In this document: positions 1 through 7,171 of the stretch, piece by piece | How positions within the stretch are numbered: the stretch's first letter is position 1 | Layout: each line of letters opens with the position of its first letter | Assembly: GCA_030654395.1 (NCBI GenBank) | Contig: JAURXM010000095.1 | Coordinates: 62,001 to 126,000 of the forward strand | Direction of reading: 5' to 3' | Length of the DNA stretch: 64,000 nt | DNA from: Aquabacterium sp. | Lineage (GTDB): Bacteria; Pseudomonadota; Gammaproteobacteria; Burkholderiales; Burkholderiaceae_C | Translations under genes and position numbers: made by a program | Notes under the pieces: model-generated | Told to the model about the DNA's origin: nothing | The model's database searches: none | Seen by the model: only the letters and a program-made list of their open reading frames with translations

Positions 1-386
1 TGGGCCATCAGTGCTGGCAACCCGCCGCCCAGTCCGGTTCGGTCATACCAAGGGTAGCCAAACTCCAACTGATGCGTTACCCCATTGATCACCACCCTCG
101 GCGAGTTACCACCGTGGTAGCCCCAGTTTTGATCGCATGTGTTGGTCGACACAAGGCACTTCTGGTAGACCAAGTTAAGGGTGCTGCTCATGGCGGCTTG
201 CATGCCATACACCGCGGCAATATTGGCATCCGCGTGCAGTAAAACGAACTTGGGCAGAGCCGTCGCGGCCAATACTCCCAGAATCACGATGACACAGATC
301 AACTCGATCATGGTAAAGCCGCACTCGTATCCGGCTAGAGCTTGGATATGGGGGCGACGCCGTAAGACAAAGACGCGAGGATTCAT
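1..386 (-). CDS. Type IV prepilin-like protein (3' end beyond window)
   Basis: Read from an ATG at 386 on the minus strand, the frame stays open to the window edge (128 codons). It begins with a 23-residue basic leader, then the prepilin peptidase motif GFTMIEL: cleavage after Gly23 gives mature Phe1 and the conserved Glu5, followed by the hydrophobic assembly helix (ICVIVILGVLAATALP). The rest has two Cys (KCLV...NTCDQ) and Tyr/Gly-rich stretches, as in minor pilins, MSHA-type pilins or pseudopilins. It should be an inner-membrane protein processed by PilD and assembled into a pilus or pseudopilus. No other pilus gene is visible; any partners would lie to the left. The exact pilin class cannot be decided. 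Confidence 0.8.
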   Translation of the reverse strand, partial: MNPRVFVLRRRPHIQALAGYECGFTMIELICVIVILGVLAATALPKFVLLHADANIAAVYGMQAAMSSTLNLVYQKCLVSTNTCDQNWGYHGGNSPRVVINGVTHQLEFGYPWYDRTGLGGGLPALMA

Positions 387-691
387 AACTAAATTTTAGA
401 CACGACCAAGCACGGTATAAATTGAAAAAGCACTCATCCCCAGCGCCAGTTTTTTATAGCATGAACTGAAGTAGATTTGCATCGTGGTTGCGTCAAGCGC
501 AGGAGCGATGACCGTTTGATGATCTCGCACACGATGCATAGGTGCCGTATGTTTGCACCCACGCATTCCTTCGTGTGAGCAATGGCCTTGGGCATCACCG
601 TGGTGTCCTACGGATCAATGGATGCTCTGGTCTCATTTCAGCCGAAATCGCGTTGCAAGCATGCAAAATAAAAGCATGGCCATGCCCCACT
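387..691. other. Intergenic region upstream of the pilin-like gene
   Basis: 305 bases between the pilin start (386) and the stop of the last gene of the CsgG-like operon (692). I see no gene. The part nearest the pilin (about 387-470) is AT-rich and should hold its promoter, but no convincing -35/-10 pair can be assigned. A 12-base perfect palindrome (674-685, GCATGGCCATGC) followed on the minus strand by a T-rich stretch lies just after the operon; it is too short-stemmed to call a terminator. Confidence 0.5.
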
Positions 692-1105
692 TTATTGCCC
701 GCCGATGGAGATGCCGTTGACGTTGACCTGACCGCCAATGGACAGCAGCAGATCTGCGTCGTTGTTGAGTACGTTCAATTTGCCCACAGTCAGGCTGCCA
801 CGCAACTTGACACTGTTGACGTTGAGCGTAGCGTCAGGCGTGGTCACATTGCGCAGGTCGATCAGGCTGTCTTTCGACAGGTCTTGCCCTTTTTTGATGG
901 CATTGCAGACCTTGCCTTGACATGGCAATTTGTCCAACGGTAAGCCATCGACGCCAGCCGCACCCTGGCCCGTCGTTCCCTTGACGGCGACGACGGCCGC
1001 AACGGCTGAGTGGTTATCAGACACCGTGACTGGCCCATACACGGCTGGCGCAGCAAAGGCCCAAACTGGCAGCGCAAGCGCAAGCGCGACGCACCTGTTT
1101 TTCAT
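692..1105 (-). CDS. Small secreted N-x-N-S-V motif protein (paralogue 4)
   Basis: 137 residues from the ATG at 1105; an ATG at 1129 would add eight residues ahead of the signal peptide and is less likely. The N-terminus is a signal peptide (MKNRC...VWAFA) cut before APAVYG. The mature chain opens with the family signature AP-x-V-x-G-x-V-T-V-x-D-N, has a Cys pair C-x4-C (62 and 67), then NVNSV at 95-99 and NVNGI at 128-132, 33 residues apart. It is the last gene of a six-gene minus-strand operon with a CsgG-like lipoprotein. No named family is recognised. The short beta-strand-like, Asn/Gly/Val-rich repeats suggest a substrate of the CsgG-like pore, possibly amyloid-forming; that is inference. 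Confidence 0.75.
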   Translation of the reverse strand: MKNRCVALALALPVWAFAAPAVYGPVTVSDNHSAVAAVVAVKGTTGQGAAGVDGLPLDKLPCQGKVCNAIKKGQDLSKDSLIDLRNVTTPDATLNVNSVKLRGSLTVGKLNVLNNDADLLLSIGGQVNVNGISIGGQ

Positions 1106-1134
1106 CGACACACAAGCATGTTTTGCCATGGCTG

Positions 1135-1506
1135 CTACTTTGCCCAGACGGAGTTGATGTTACTGCCACTGCTGACCACAACCAGACTGGGCGTGCTGCC
1201 TGAGATCAGCACATTGCCCATGACACGCCCGTTCCCCGTGATCAGAACCGAATTGATGTTCACTGGCGGCAGAAGGTTCGGCACATCAATGCCTACACTG
1301 ACGGGAAGGCAAATGCCTAACAAGCATGGCTTGACTTTCACGCCGAGCTTGAACCCATCGGGCATCACCACCACCTGCCCAGCATGGCTGTTGGCAATGA
1401 TCACATCGCCATCGATCTGAGGTGCTGCCGTGGCTGCAGCAGGCACGATCAAGGTCAGCCAAGAAAGTGACACTGAGGCTGCAAGCGAAACGCGGTGAGA
1501 CAACAT
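1135..1506 (-). CDS. Small secreted N-x-N-S-V motif protein (paralogue 3)
   Basis: 123 residues from the ATG at 1506, 15 bases after the CsgG-like gene. A signal peptide ending AAATA is followed by APQIDGDVIIANS, the shared mature N-terminus of this set. A C-x4-C pair (61, 66) sits at almost the same place as in paralogue 4. NINSV occurs at 83-87 and 116-120, 33 residues apart, and the protein ends only three residues after the second copy. It has no transmembrane segment after the signal peptide. Function unknown; probably exported to the periplasm and then to the surface with the neighbouring CsgG-like protein. Confidence 0.75.
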   Translation of the reverse strand: MLSHRVSLAASVSLSWLTLIVPAAATAAPQIDGDVIIANSHAGQVVVMPDGFKLGVKVKPCLLGICLPVSVGIDVPNLLPPVNINSVLITGNGRVMGNVLISGSTPSLVVVSSGSNINSVWAK

Positions 1507-1521
1507 ATGCGACCGCCCCGG

Positions 1522-2664
1522 TTAAGTTTTCTTGAAGACCGTCAACCTGGATGGCAACGGCACATTGATGAACAAAGACACGAACACATCGGCGCTCACA
1601 ATCTTCGTTGGTTCCGGCAAGTCCAGCCGACTGAACACATCCAGCACCGCGCGCGCCGTTGCTGTATCCATTTGACCGGATTCCTCGACGTGTTCGCCAA
1701 AGTCCTTCACGGTGTTCTGAATCCAGGCGACCTGATCGCGCGGTGTTTGCTCGGAAAACGCGCGGCGTAGTCGATCTAGCACCACCTCATCTACTTCGGT
1801 GTCAGGCAGGATGCGCCAGTAAGGCAGGGATGTGTAGCGACCAATGAGTTGGATCACGCTGATCTCGACCAAGGAGCGCACCGCTTGATGGCGTCCTTGC
1901 ATCTGCCTGGCGCTGGACGACATACCAATGCCGTTGCCGATGATGGAGAAGTCAATGGCACCCTCGGTGCTTTCGTTGATCACACTCATCAGGTTCACAG
2001 CCTGAACACGCGGGATCATGGTTTGCGTCTTGAAGTCCACCACATTGAAGTCCAGCCCCAGCTTAGAGATGGTGGATGACGACTTCTGCGTGCCGGTTCC
2101 TGTGGTCTCGCCGCGCCCCGCACCGAACAAAAAACCCACGTCACGCGACTTGCCTGCCGACACGACACTGCGATCGAACTGGGTGATGGCCCCGGTCACC
2201 AGAATGTCTGGCACCGTCACGTTCATGTTGACGCCTTGCTGCGCATGCGCCACCACATACTCAGGATGAAAAGGTGTGTAAACGACGAGAGACCCAATGT
2301 TGTTGATGGCGCTGCGCACCATCTCTGTGATGTCACCTGGTAGTTCGGCGCCAATCAGGGGAGCGGACAAGCCGGTCGCGTCACCCACAGATTTTGTTTG
2401 CACGTAGATCGGCTTGCTTTTGACGCCTTTGTAGATCTCCATCAGGGAGCCTAGGCGCACCAAAGCCGATGTGTATTGGTCCGAGTGTGGTTTGGGCTCT
2501 GAGATGGCACTGCTCAGCTTGAGATCCAGGCGCCGCACGTCATCTGCGCTGCTCATGTTGAGCATCTTCGGTGTGGTGCAGCCTGTGCTGAGCAGCAGCG
2601 GCAAACAAAGCAACAGGGCACGCCCAATGGGTGGGGCTAACGGTGAGATCAAGCGGTACTTCAT
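1522..2664 (-). CDS. CsgG/HfaB-like outer-membrane secretion lipoprotein
   Basis: 380 residues with a lipoprotein signal peptide: hydrophobic run at 16-25, then STG-Cys29. The central part follows the CsgG order: a segment with LPGDITEMVRSAINN (about 108-122), VTGAITQFDRSV (156-167, compare the VEGSI-type strand of CsgG), a Gly/Thr-rich low-complexity stretch (about 178-200), a long strand LGLDFNVVDFKTQTMI (202-217), then a helical segment ending RYTSLPYWRI. CsgG forms the outer-membrane pore for curli subunits, and HfaB anchors and exports the Caulobacter holdfast anchor proteins. It is longer than E. coli CsgG (about 277), with an added C-terminal part from about residue 290. It lies inside an operon of five small secreted proteins, the expected substrates. 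The CsgG link is by motif order only. Confidence 0.65.
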   Translation of the reverse strand: MKYRLISPLAPPIGRALLLCLPLLLSTGCTTPKMLNMSSADDVRRLDLKLSSAISEPKPHSDQYTSALVRLGSLMEIYKGVKSKPIYVQTKSVGDATGLSAPLIGAELPGDITEMVRSAINNIGSLVVYTPFHPEYVVAHAQQGVNMNVTVPDILVTGAITQFDRSVVSAGKSRDVGFLFGAGRGETTGTGTQKSSSTISKLGLDFNVVDFKTQTMIPRVQAVNLMSVINESTEGAIDFSIIGNGIGMSSSARQMQGRHQAVRSLVEISVIQLIGRYTSLPYWRILPDTEVDEVVLDRLRRAFSEQTPRDQVAWIQNTVKDFGEHVEESGQMDTATARAVLDVFSRLDLPEPTKIVSADVFVSLFINVPLPSRLTVFKKT

Positions 2665-2672
2665 GGTTGGTC

Positions 2673-3107
2673 TCAGTTGGGCGATATCGCCGTGATATTG
2701 CCTTTGATTGCCCCCTTTTGAACCACAACAGTCACGTTCCCGCGGACAGTCCCCGTGATGATCGGGCTTGCAATGCTCAGACCACCATTGGTGGCAGCGA
2801 CACCGTTCACGTCAACAGCGCCGTCCCTGATGACCGACGTCACACCGCTGCCTGTGTTCTGCCCGATGCTGTTTAGTCCTTTGCCGGTCATTGTTTTGGC
2901 TTGGGATATAGCAAGGTTGGTCACAAAGCCCGAATTGAATGGGGCATTGTCTACAGGCCTGCTATCGGCGCGGTAGGCCGCGATGTTGTCTTGGAACGTA
3001 CTCCCGCCGGCCCACGCGGGCGCCCCGATGAACGCCAGAATGACGCCCCCGATGGCTGAGGCTCTGGTTGCCGTACTGAGGCCATGGAGGCTGACTAAGC
3101 TTGTCAT
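2673..3107 (-). CDS. Small secreted protein of the CsgG-like operon (divergent member)
   Basis: 144 residues, starting eight bases upstream of the CsgG-like gene's ATG side of the operon, so probably co-translated. A long signal peptide ends at APAWA, followed by GGSTFQDNIAAYR. It lacks the strict N-x-N-S-V pair but has looser equivalents, DVNGV at 99-103 and KGNITAI at 135-141, and the same Gly/Asn/Val/Thr-rich C-terminal half. The N-terminal half differs from its neighbours and contains FNSGFVTNLAISQ. It may be a chaperone, nucleator or adaptor like CsgE/F or HfaD rather than a bulk subunit. I recognise no family. Confidence 0.65.
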   Translation of the reverse strand: MTSLVSLHGLSTATRASAIGGVILAFIGAPAWAGGSTFQDNIAAYRADSRPVDNAPFNSGFVTNLAISQAKTMTGKGLNSIGQNTGSGVTSVIRDGAVDVNGVAATNGGLSIASPIITGTVRGNVTVVVQKGAIKGNITAISPN

Positions 3108-3152
3108 ACAGGAGGACCTTCTGTGAAATGGACGGGCGCAGCTCAGGATCAG

Positions 3153-3515
3153 CTACTGGCCAATGGCCACCGAGTTGATATTGAGGGCAGCACCCAACAC
3201 AATGACGTTGTCGACGGTATTGCCCGTGACCGAGACGCGACCGCCTATGCTGACGTCACCATTGATCGCCACTGAATTGATGTTGACCTTGGCGCCGTTG
3301 TTCGAAAAGCTGCCACTTAGACTCAGGCCAAGCGACTTCAGAAAACCGCCTGCTGACAAACTGGCGCCGCCAGAACCACCGAGAACGATCACAGTTTCTG
3401 CGCGGTTGTTGGCTACTGTGATGTCGCCGCTGATCGACGGAGTTGCCCACGCAGAACCCGACAGCAGTGGCCACAACATCAGGCCTAATTTAATTTTGGC
3501 GTAATACATGCGCAT
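3153..3515 (-). CDS. Small secreted N-x-N-S-V motif protein (paralogue 2)
   Basis: 120 residues from the ATG at 3515, chosen because a GGGG-rich ribosome site lies six bases upstream and the signal peptide then has normal length (MRMYYAKIKLG...SAWA); a start at 3563 would add 16 residues. The mature protein begins TPSISGDITVANNR, the family signature, followed by a Gly/Ser-rich stretch, NINSV at 78-82 and NINSV at 112-116, 34 residues apart, and ends four residues later in AIGQ. Between the copies it alternates hydrophobic and polar residues (AINGDVSIGGRVSV), typical of a stacked beta structure. Second gene of the operon; function unknown. Confidence 0.75.
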   Translation of the reverse strand: MRMYYAKIKLGLMLWPLLSGSAWATPSISGDITVANNRAETVIVLGGSGGASLSAGGFLKSLGLSLSGSFSNNGAKVNINSVAINGDVSIGGRVSVTGNTVDNVIVLGAALNINSVAIGQ

Positions 3516-3566
3516 ACAAGACCCCTGTTTGCTGCCGACCGAGCTGACCGGCAGCAATGACATAGA

Positions 3567-3905
3567 TCAGTGAACGTCGATGTCAACTGAGTTGACATTG
3601 CCCGTGCCGCCGATGGCTGCGCTGATACCGGAGTGGTTGCCCTTCATGATCATGTCGCCAGTCACTGGGCCGCCGCGAACCTTGATGCTGTTGGCATTGA
3701 TGCTGGCACCGGGGGTTTCAATGTTGCCACCTAGGCTGGCACCAGGCAGCAGGCTGCCCAGCGACACATTCCCAGAGCCTTTGACAGCGGCAGCGGCAGT
3801 CAGCGTGGCCTTGTTGTCCTGCACTGTGACGGAGCTGGCAACAGCGGGGGCAGCCATAGCCAGAACAGGGGAAACGAGAAGGGCGGCAATAATAAGATTT
3901 TTCAT
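3567..3905 (-). CDS. Small secreted N-x-N-S-V motif protein (paralogue 1, first gene of operon)
   Basis: 112 residues: signal peptide MKNLIIAALLVSPVLAMA, then APAVASSVTVQDNKATL. NANSI at 70-74 and NVNSV at 103-107 are again 33 residues apart, and the protein ends VDIDVH. It is the most compact member of the set and lacks the Cys pair. It is the promoter-proximal gene, so probably the most expressed, as the major subunit is in several fibre operons; that is inference. Stop-to-start distance to paralogue 2 is about 50 bases. Confidence 0.75.
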   Translation of the reverse strand: MKNLIIAALLVSPVLAMAAPAVASSVTVQDNKATLTAAAAVKGSGNVSLGSLLPGASLGGNIETPGASINANSIKVRGGPVTGDMIMKGNHSGISAAIGGTGNVNSVDIDVH

Positions 3906-4226
3906 ATAAACACCTAAAAGTTATTTAACGGGACTTGTGTTGATATTCTGAAAATTGCTCTTCAATCAATCCACAACGCCAGTTTGTCAGCTTCGGAGTT
4001 TAATTCGATCAGGGTTTTCATCTACCGCGGGTATTATATTCAGTGAGTGTGAATATTCCACGATCATATTAATTAATATAATATATGCCAAATGTACTAT
4101 ATCAATAAAAGAAAATCAAATGACGCCAAAAAAGATCATCTTTAGCCATTGGCGTGGCGCCGCGAAAAATTCACGCACTGCAGAAAGGAAGAATAGGTGA
4201 GGGTTGCGGCGGATTGGTTCATCGCG
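3906..4226. promoter_or_regulatory. AT-rich upstream region of the CsgG-like operon
   Basis: 321 bases with no convincing gene between the operon's first ATG (3905) and the stop of the flavin oxidoreductase (4227). It is far richer in AT than its surroundings, especially 4025-4130. It must carry the minus-strand promoter of the operon and possibly the oxidoreductase terminator. Two palindromes are listed separately. Confidence 0.55.
4036..4079. promoter_or_regulatory. Two operator-like palindromes upstream of the CsgG-like operon
   Basis: ATATTCA (4036-4042) and TGAATAT (4050-4056) form a 7-base inverted repeat with a 7-base spacer. Ten bases further, 4066-4079 is the perfect 14-base palindrome ATATTAATTAATAT. 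They lie 130-175 bases before the first ATG of the operon. Geometry suits a dimeric regulator, but the AT-rich background raises the chance of accidental palindromes. Confidence 0.35.
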
Positions 4227-5486
4227 TCAGCGACGTCGACGACGCAATACGCGCAAAAAATCATGCCAAAAGTGCCCCAAAAGCGCCGATAAGGGGCTGA
4301 GGTTTGGATTCGGGGCGTCGCCAGCTGCCATGCGCTCTATTTGGCTGTAATACCAGCCGGCCTGACTGAAGTTGTTGAGGCCACGCATTGTCTCTGACTT
4401 GCTGTTGGGCCCCCAGTAGCCCGATCCAAGCACCAAACGGCTTTCCGGTACAGGCAAGGTATCCACCAAGCCGGCCATCATGCGTGATGGGAAGCTCGGA
4501 TCTAGGCAGAAGGGGCGCGCCACGCCGATCATGTCTGTGTGGCCTGCCTTCAACGCGTCATCCATGCCGGTCTTGGTCCGAAAGCCGCCCGTAACCATGA
4601 TCGGCATGGCAGCCACTGCCTTGATCGATTGGGCATACTCTAGGAACATCGCTTCACGGTGGCGGGTGCTGTCGCGCACCTGATCCTGTGGTGTGTGCTG
4701 GAAGAATGCCAGCTGCTCGTAAGTGCCGCCTGACACCTCCAACAAGTCCACGCCAGCCTCATTGAGCCAAGTCACCACCTGCACGCACTCATCCAGCGTG
4801 AAGCCGCCGTTGACAAAGTCCGAAGAGTTCAGCTTGACTGATATGGGGAATGAGGCGCCCACACGTTCCCGCACAGCACGCACGACGCTCAGCAACAAAC
4901 TTGCCCGGTTGATCAGACTACCTCCCCACTGGTCGTTGCGCTGATTTGTGCGTGGCGACAGGAACTGCGACAACAAATAGCCGTGTGCCGCATGGATCTG
5001 CACACCATCGAAGCCCGCGTCTTTCAAGATGCCCGCCGTGTTGGCAAAGCGCCTGATGATGTCTTGGATGTCGGAATCGGTCGCGGCCCGGGGTTTGCCA
5101 AAGTTGCCAGCCAGTTGCAACTGCACCTCAGATGGCGCCAAGGGGTGTGCATTGACCAGACGCGGGCATTGCCGACCAGGGTGGCTGATTTGCGCCCACA
5201 ACTGGCTGCCGCCCTCATGCACGGCACGCGCCCAGTTGATCAAGGCATACAGCCCAGTGTCGTCCTCGACCACCACGTTCCCTGCACGCTCCAGATAGCG
5301 ACGGTCAATCATGATGTTGCCAGTCACCAGCGCTGCCGCACCGCCTTGGGCCCAGGTTCGATATAGCTGCAAATGCGATGCTGTCGCGTGATCATGCGCA
5401 TTGGCGAGACCTTCTGTCATCGCTGTTTTGATGATGCGGTTGGGCAGCAGATGGCCGCAGGGCAGCACGAGGGATTGTTCAATCAT
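4227..5486 (-). CDS. NADH:flavin oxidoreductase, old yellow enzyme family
   Basis: 419 residues from ATG 5486 (a TTG at 5498 is the alternative). A TIM-barrel FMN enzyme of the OYE/2,4-dienoyl-CoA reductase type: the N-terminal PNRIIKTAMTEGLA strand, AQISHPGRQ, the signature HAAHGYLLSQFLSP, then RNDQWGGS and the phosphate-binding end MVTGGFR...IGVARPF. The last residues are a basic tail (RVLRRRRR). Single-domain length, so without the Fe-S/FAD half of dienoyl-CoA reductases. Such enzymes reduce activated C=C bonds of enones, nitro compounds or enoyl substrates with NAD(P)H; the substrate here is unknown. It lies 75 bases downstream of an AraC-type regulator on the same strand, which probably controls it. 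Confidence 0.85.
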   Translation of the reverse strand: MIEQSLVLPCGHLLPNRIIKTAMTEGLANAHDHATASHLQLYRTWAQGGAAALVTGNIMIDRRYLERAGNVVVEDDTGLYALINWARAVHEGGSQLWAQISHPGRQCPRLVNAHPLAPSEVQLQLAGNFGKPRAATDSDIQDIIRRFANTAGILKDAGFDGVQIHAAHGYLLSQFLSPRTNQRNDQWGGSLINRASLLLSVVRAVRERVGASFPISVKLNSSDFVNGGFTLDECVQVVTWLNEAGVDLLEVSGGTYEQLAFFQHTPQDQVRDSTRHREAMFLEYAQSIKAVAAMPIMVTGGFRTKTGMDDALKAGHTDMIGVARPFCLDPSFPSRMMAGLVDTLPVPESRLVLGSGYWGPNSKSETMRGLNNFSQAGWYYSQIERMAAGDAPNPNLSPLSALLGHFWHDFLRVLRRRRR

Positions 5487-5561
5487 TTTCAATTCCAATT
5501 AGTCAATTTGAGTTTAGGCAATGTGATCCCGGTCCTGAGCAGAGCCGCAGTCAACCGAGCC

Positions 5562-6578
5562 TCAGCGGTCACGACGCTCTCTTGGGGTGCAGCCAAAAAA
5601 GCGCTTGAACGCCCGGGAGAAATTGCTCATTTCGGTGAAGCCACAGAGCCGAGCGATATCCATCACCGGCAGAGTTGTCGTCAAAAGCAAGGTTTCGGCG
5701 AATGACATGCGAACCTCGGTCATCAGGCTGGCCAAGGTCGAGCCCTCATCCTCCAGTCGCCGATTCAACGTGCGCCGAGACAGGGCTACCTGATCTGCCA
5801 CAACATCGCCGTGTAACACCTTGCCAGCTACCAACAGATCTCGGATCACACGTCTGACTTGCTGGCTGCAGGGGCGAGCCAATTCATCTCGCTTAAGCAA
5901 TTCGCCCAGCGAGCGTTCTGCCTCCTTGCGCATGACTCGGCTTTTGGTCACCAAACTGATGGCCATCAGGCGCTTGGGATAGGCCACCATATCAACCCGT
6001 GCACCGTAGTGCACCTTGCGAATCAGGTCGCCTAGCAGAATCAGAGGATGGGCCCCCTTGTCATGACGGAAGTGATATTCGACGCCATCCAGTGGCTCAG
6101 CTAGGAACGAATGGAATTTGGAGAACAAACCAAGCACGATCTCGGTCAGCAGGTCGTCAACCTCACCAAAATCAGACAACCTTGATACCACGATGCGTAC
6201 TTCATCTTGAGTTTCTTCTCTGCTCATGCTGTAGGCTGGAAACAGCACTGAACAATACTGCTCCACAGCTTCGAGTGCCTCGCCTAGGTTGGCGCAAGCC
6301 ATGAGCAACGAGGCCAACGGCCCGATGATGGTCAGCGGCACGTGAGTCAGATACTGCTCCGCCACAGACTGCCCTGGCAGGCAGTAAGGCAGCGCTGCCA
6401 CCAAGGCCCGTTGGTACTGCTCGCCATCGATCGTTTGGCTTGGGTCGTGTAATTGCGCCTCCGTCAAGCGCAAGGCGTTTAAGAGCACGGAAAGCGGCGC
6501 ATGTCGTTCCTGAAGAAGACCTTCTATCACCTCCATGAACCGCACGGAGAAGGTCAATTCTTTCAGGGGGATGATCAT
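5562..6578 (-). CDS. AraC family transcriptional regulator (OruR-like)
   Basis: 338 residues. The N-terminal two thirds match the arabinose-binding-like domain of the OruR/MmsR-type branch (PLTIIGPLASLLMACANLGEALE; VEYHFRHD). The C-terminal AraC double helix-turn-helix is clear: DQVALSRRTLNRRLEDEGST for the first helix pair and DIARLCGFTEMSNFSRAFKRFFGCTPRERR for the second. It is a cytoplasmic DNA-binding protein, probably an activator responding to a small organic effector. The adjacent flavin oxidoreductase on the same strand is the most likely target. Confidence 0.87.
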   Translation of the reverse strand: MIIPLKELTFSVRFMEVIEGLLQERHAPLSVLLNALRLTEAQLHDPSQTIDGEQYQRALVAALPYCLPGQSVAEQYLTHVPLTIIGPLASLLMACANLGEALEAVEQYCSVLFPAYSMSREETQDEVRIVVSRLSDFGEVDDLLTEIVLGLFSKFHSFLAEPLDGVEYHFRHDKGAHPLILLGDLIRKVHYGARVDMVAYPKRLMAISLVTKSRVMRKEAERSLGELLKRDELARPCSQQVRRVIRDLLVAGKVLHGDVVADQVALSRRTLNRRLEDEGSTLASLMTEVRMSFAETLLLTTTLPVMDIARLCGFTEMSNFSRAFKRFFGCTPRERRDR

Positions 6579-6803
6579 GATCTTCTTGGTTCCAACGCCG
6601 GGCTATTGATGCGCGGTAACGATTGCAACAGGAAACCGCACTGACCGGCAGCCAATGTTGATCATATCGCGCCAGTTTGACGCCTGACCCGCAGTCATGG
6701 GGGTCAGGCGTCAATGCAAGAAATAGTGCACAAATGAAAAGGCTGAGGGTTATTTGCTGCCTTACGTGGCGCTGCATTACCCCCCTTTAGTCTTTTGCCA
6801 GAG

Positions 6804-7067
6804 TCAGCCCGCATCATCTTGTGTGAAGCGGGCCGTCGGCACGCCATCCACGTCGACTTGGCCGGTAAACATATCCCATGGCCGCACCCAAAGGGCTTGT
6901 TCGCCATAGAGCGGTTGGTACAGTACAAGCGCCTCTAGCGTTTCGCTGTGCCTGACGACGCCTAGAACGTGATAATGCGCACCCTTGTAGTGTCGATAGC
7001 GCCCTGGTTCGATCAGGGGTAATGGGGGTAACAGGGACGGTGGGGAAAGTGGGGTTGGATCAGTCAT
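6804..7067 (-). CDS. DUF1653 domain protein
   Basis: 87 residues from ATG 7067, where a proline-rich N-terminus (MTDPTPLSPPSLL) leads into the DUF1653 core GRYRHYKGAHYHVLGVVRH, SETLEALVLYQPLYGE and LWVRPWDMF. The family is a small cytoplasmic beta-rich domain of unknown function, sometimes attached to tRNA or nucleotide enzymes. It is divergent from the glycosyltransferase operon starting at 7172, leaving about 100 bases for both promoters. Longer upstream starts would run into that shared region and lack similarity. Confidence 0.8.
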   Translation of the reverse strand: MTDPTPLSPPSLLPPLPLIEPGRYRHYKGAHYHVLGVVRHSETLEALVLYQPLYGEQALWVRPWDMFTGQVDVDGVPTARFTQDDAG

Positions 7068-7171
7068 GGCTTGATTGTCAGCCCAAGCTATGGACACACT
7101 TCGCGCAAAAAGAAGCTGCCTAGAGGACGCCATCCCCAGCAAGCTGCTAGCGCAGCCGCGATAATCCCGGC

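Noticed and set aside
387-480. Sigma-54 promoter for the pilin-like gene (TGGC...TGC)
   Set aside because: The distance between GG and GC is not the required ten bases in any register I tried.
674-685. GCATGGCCATGC palindrome followed by a T-rich run as operon terminator
   Set aside because: Leaving a loop, the stem is only four pairs and the T run is broken; too weak.
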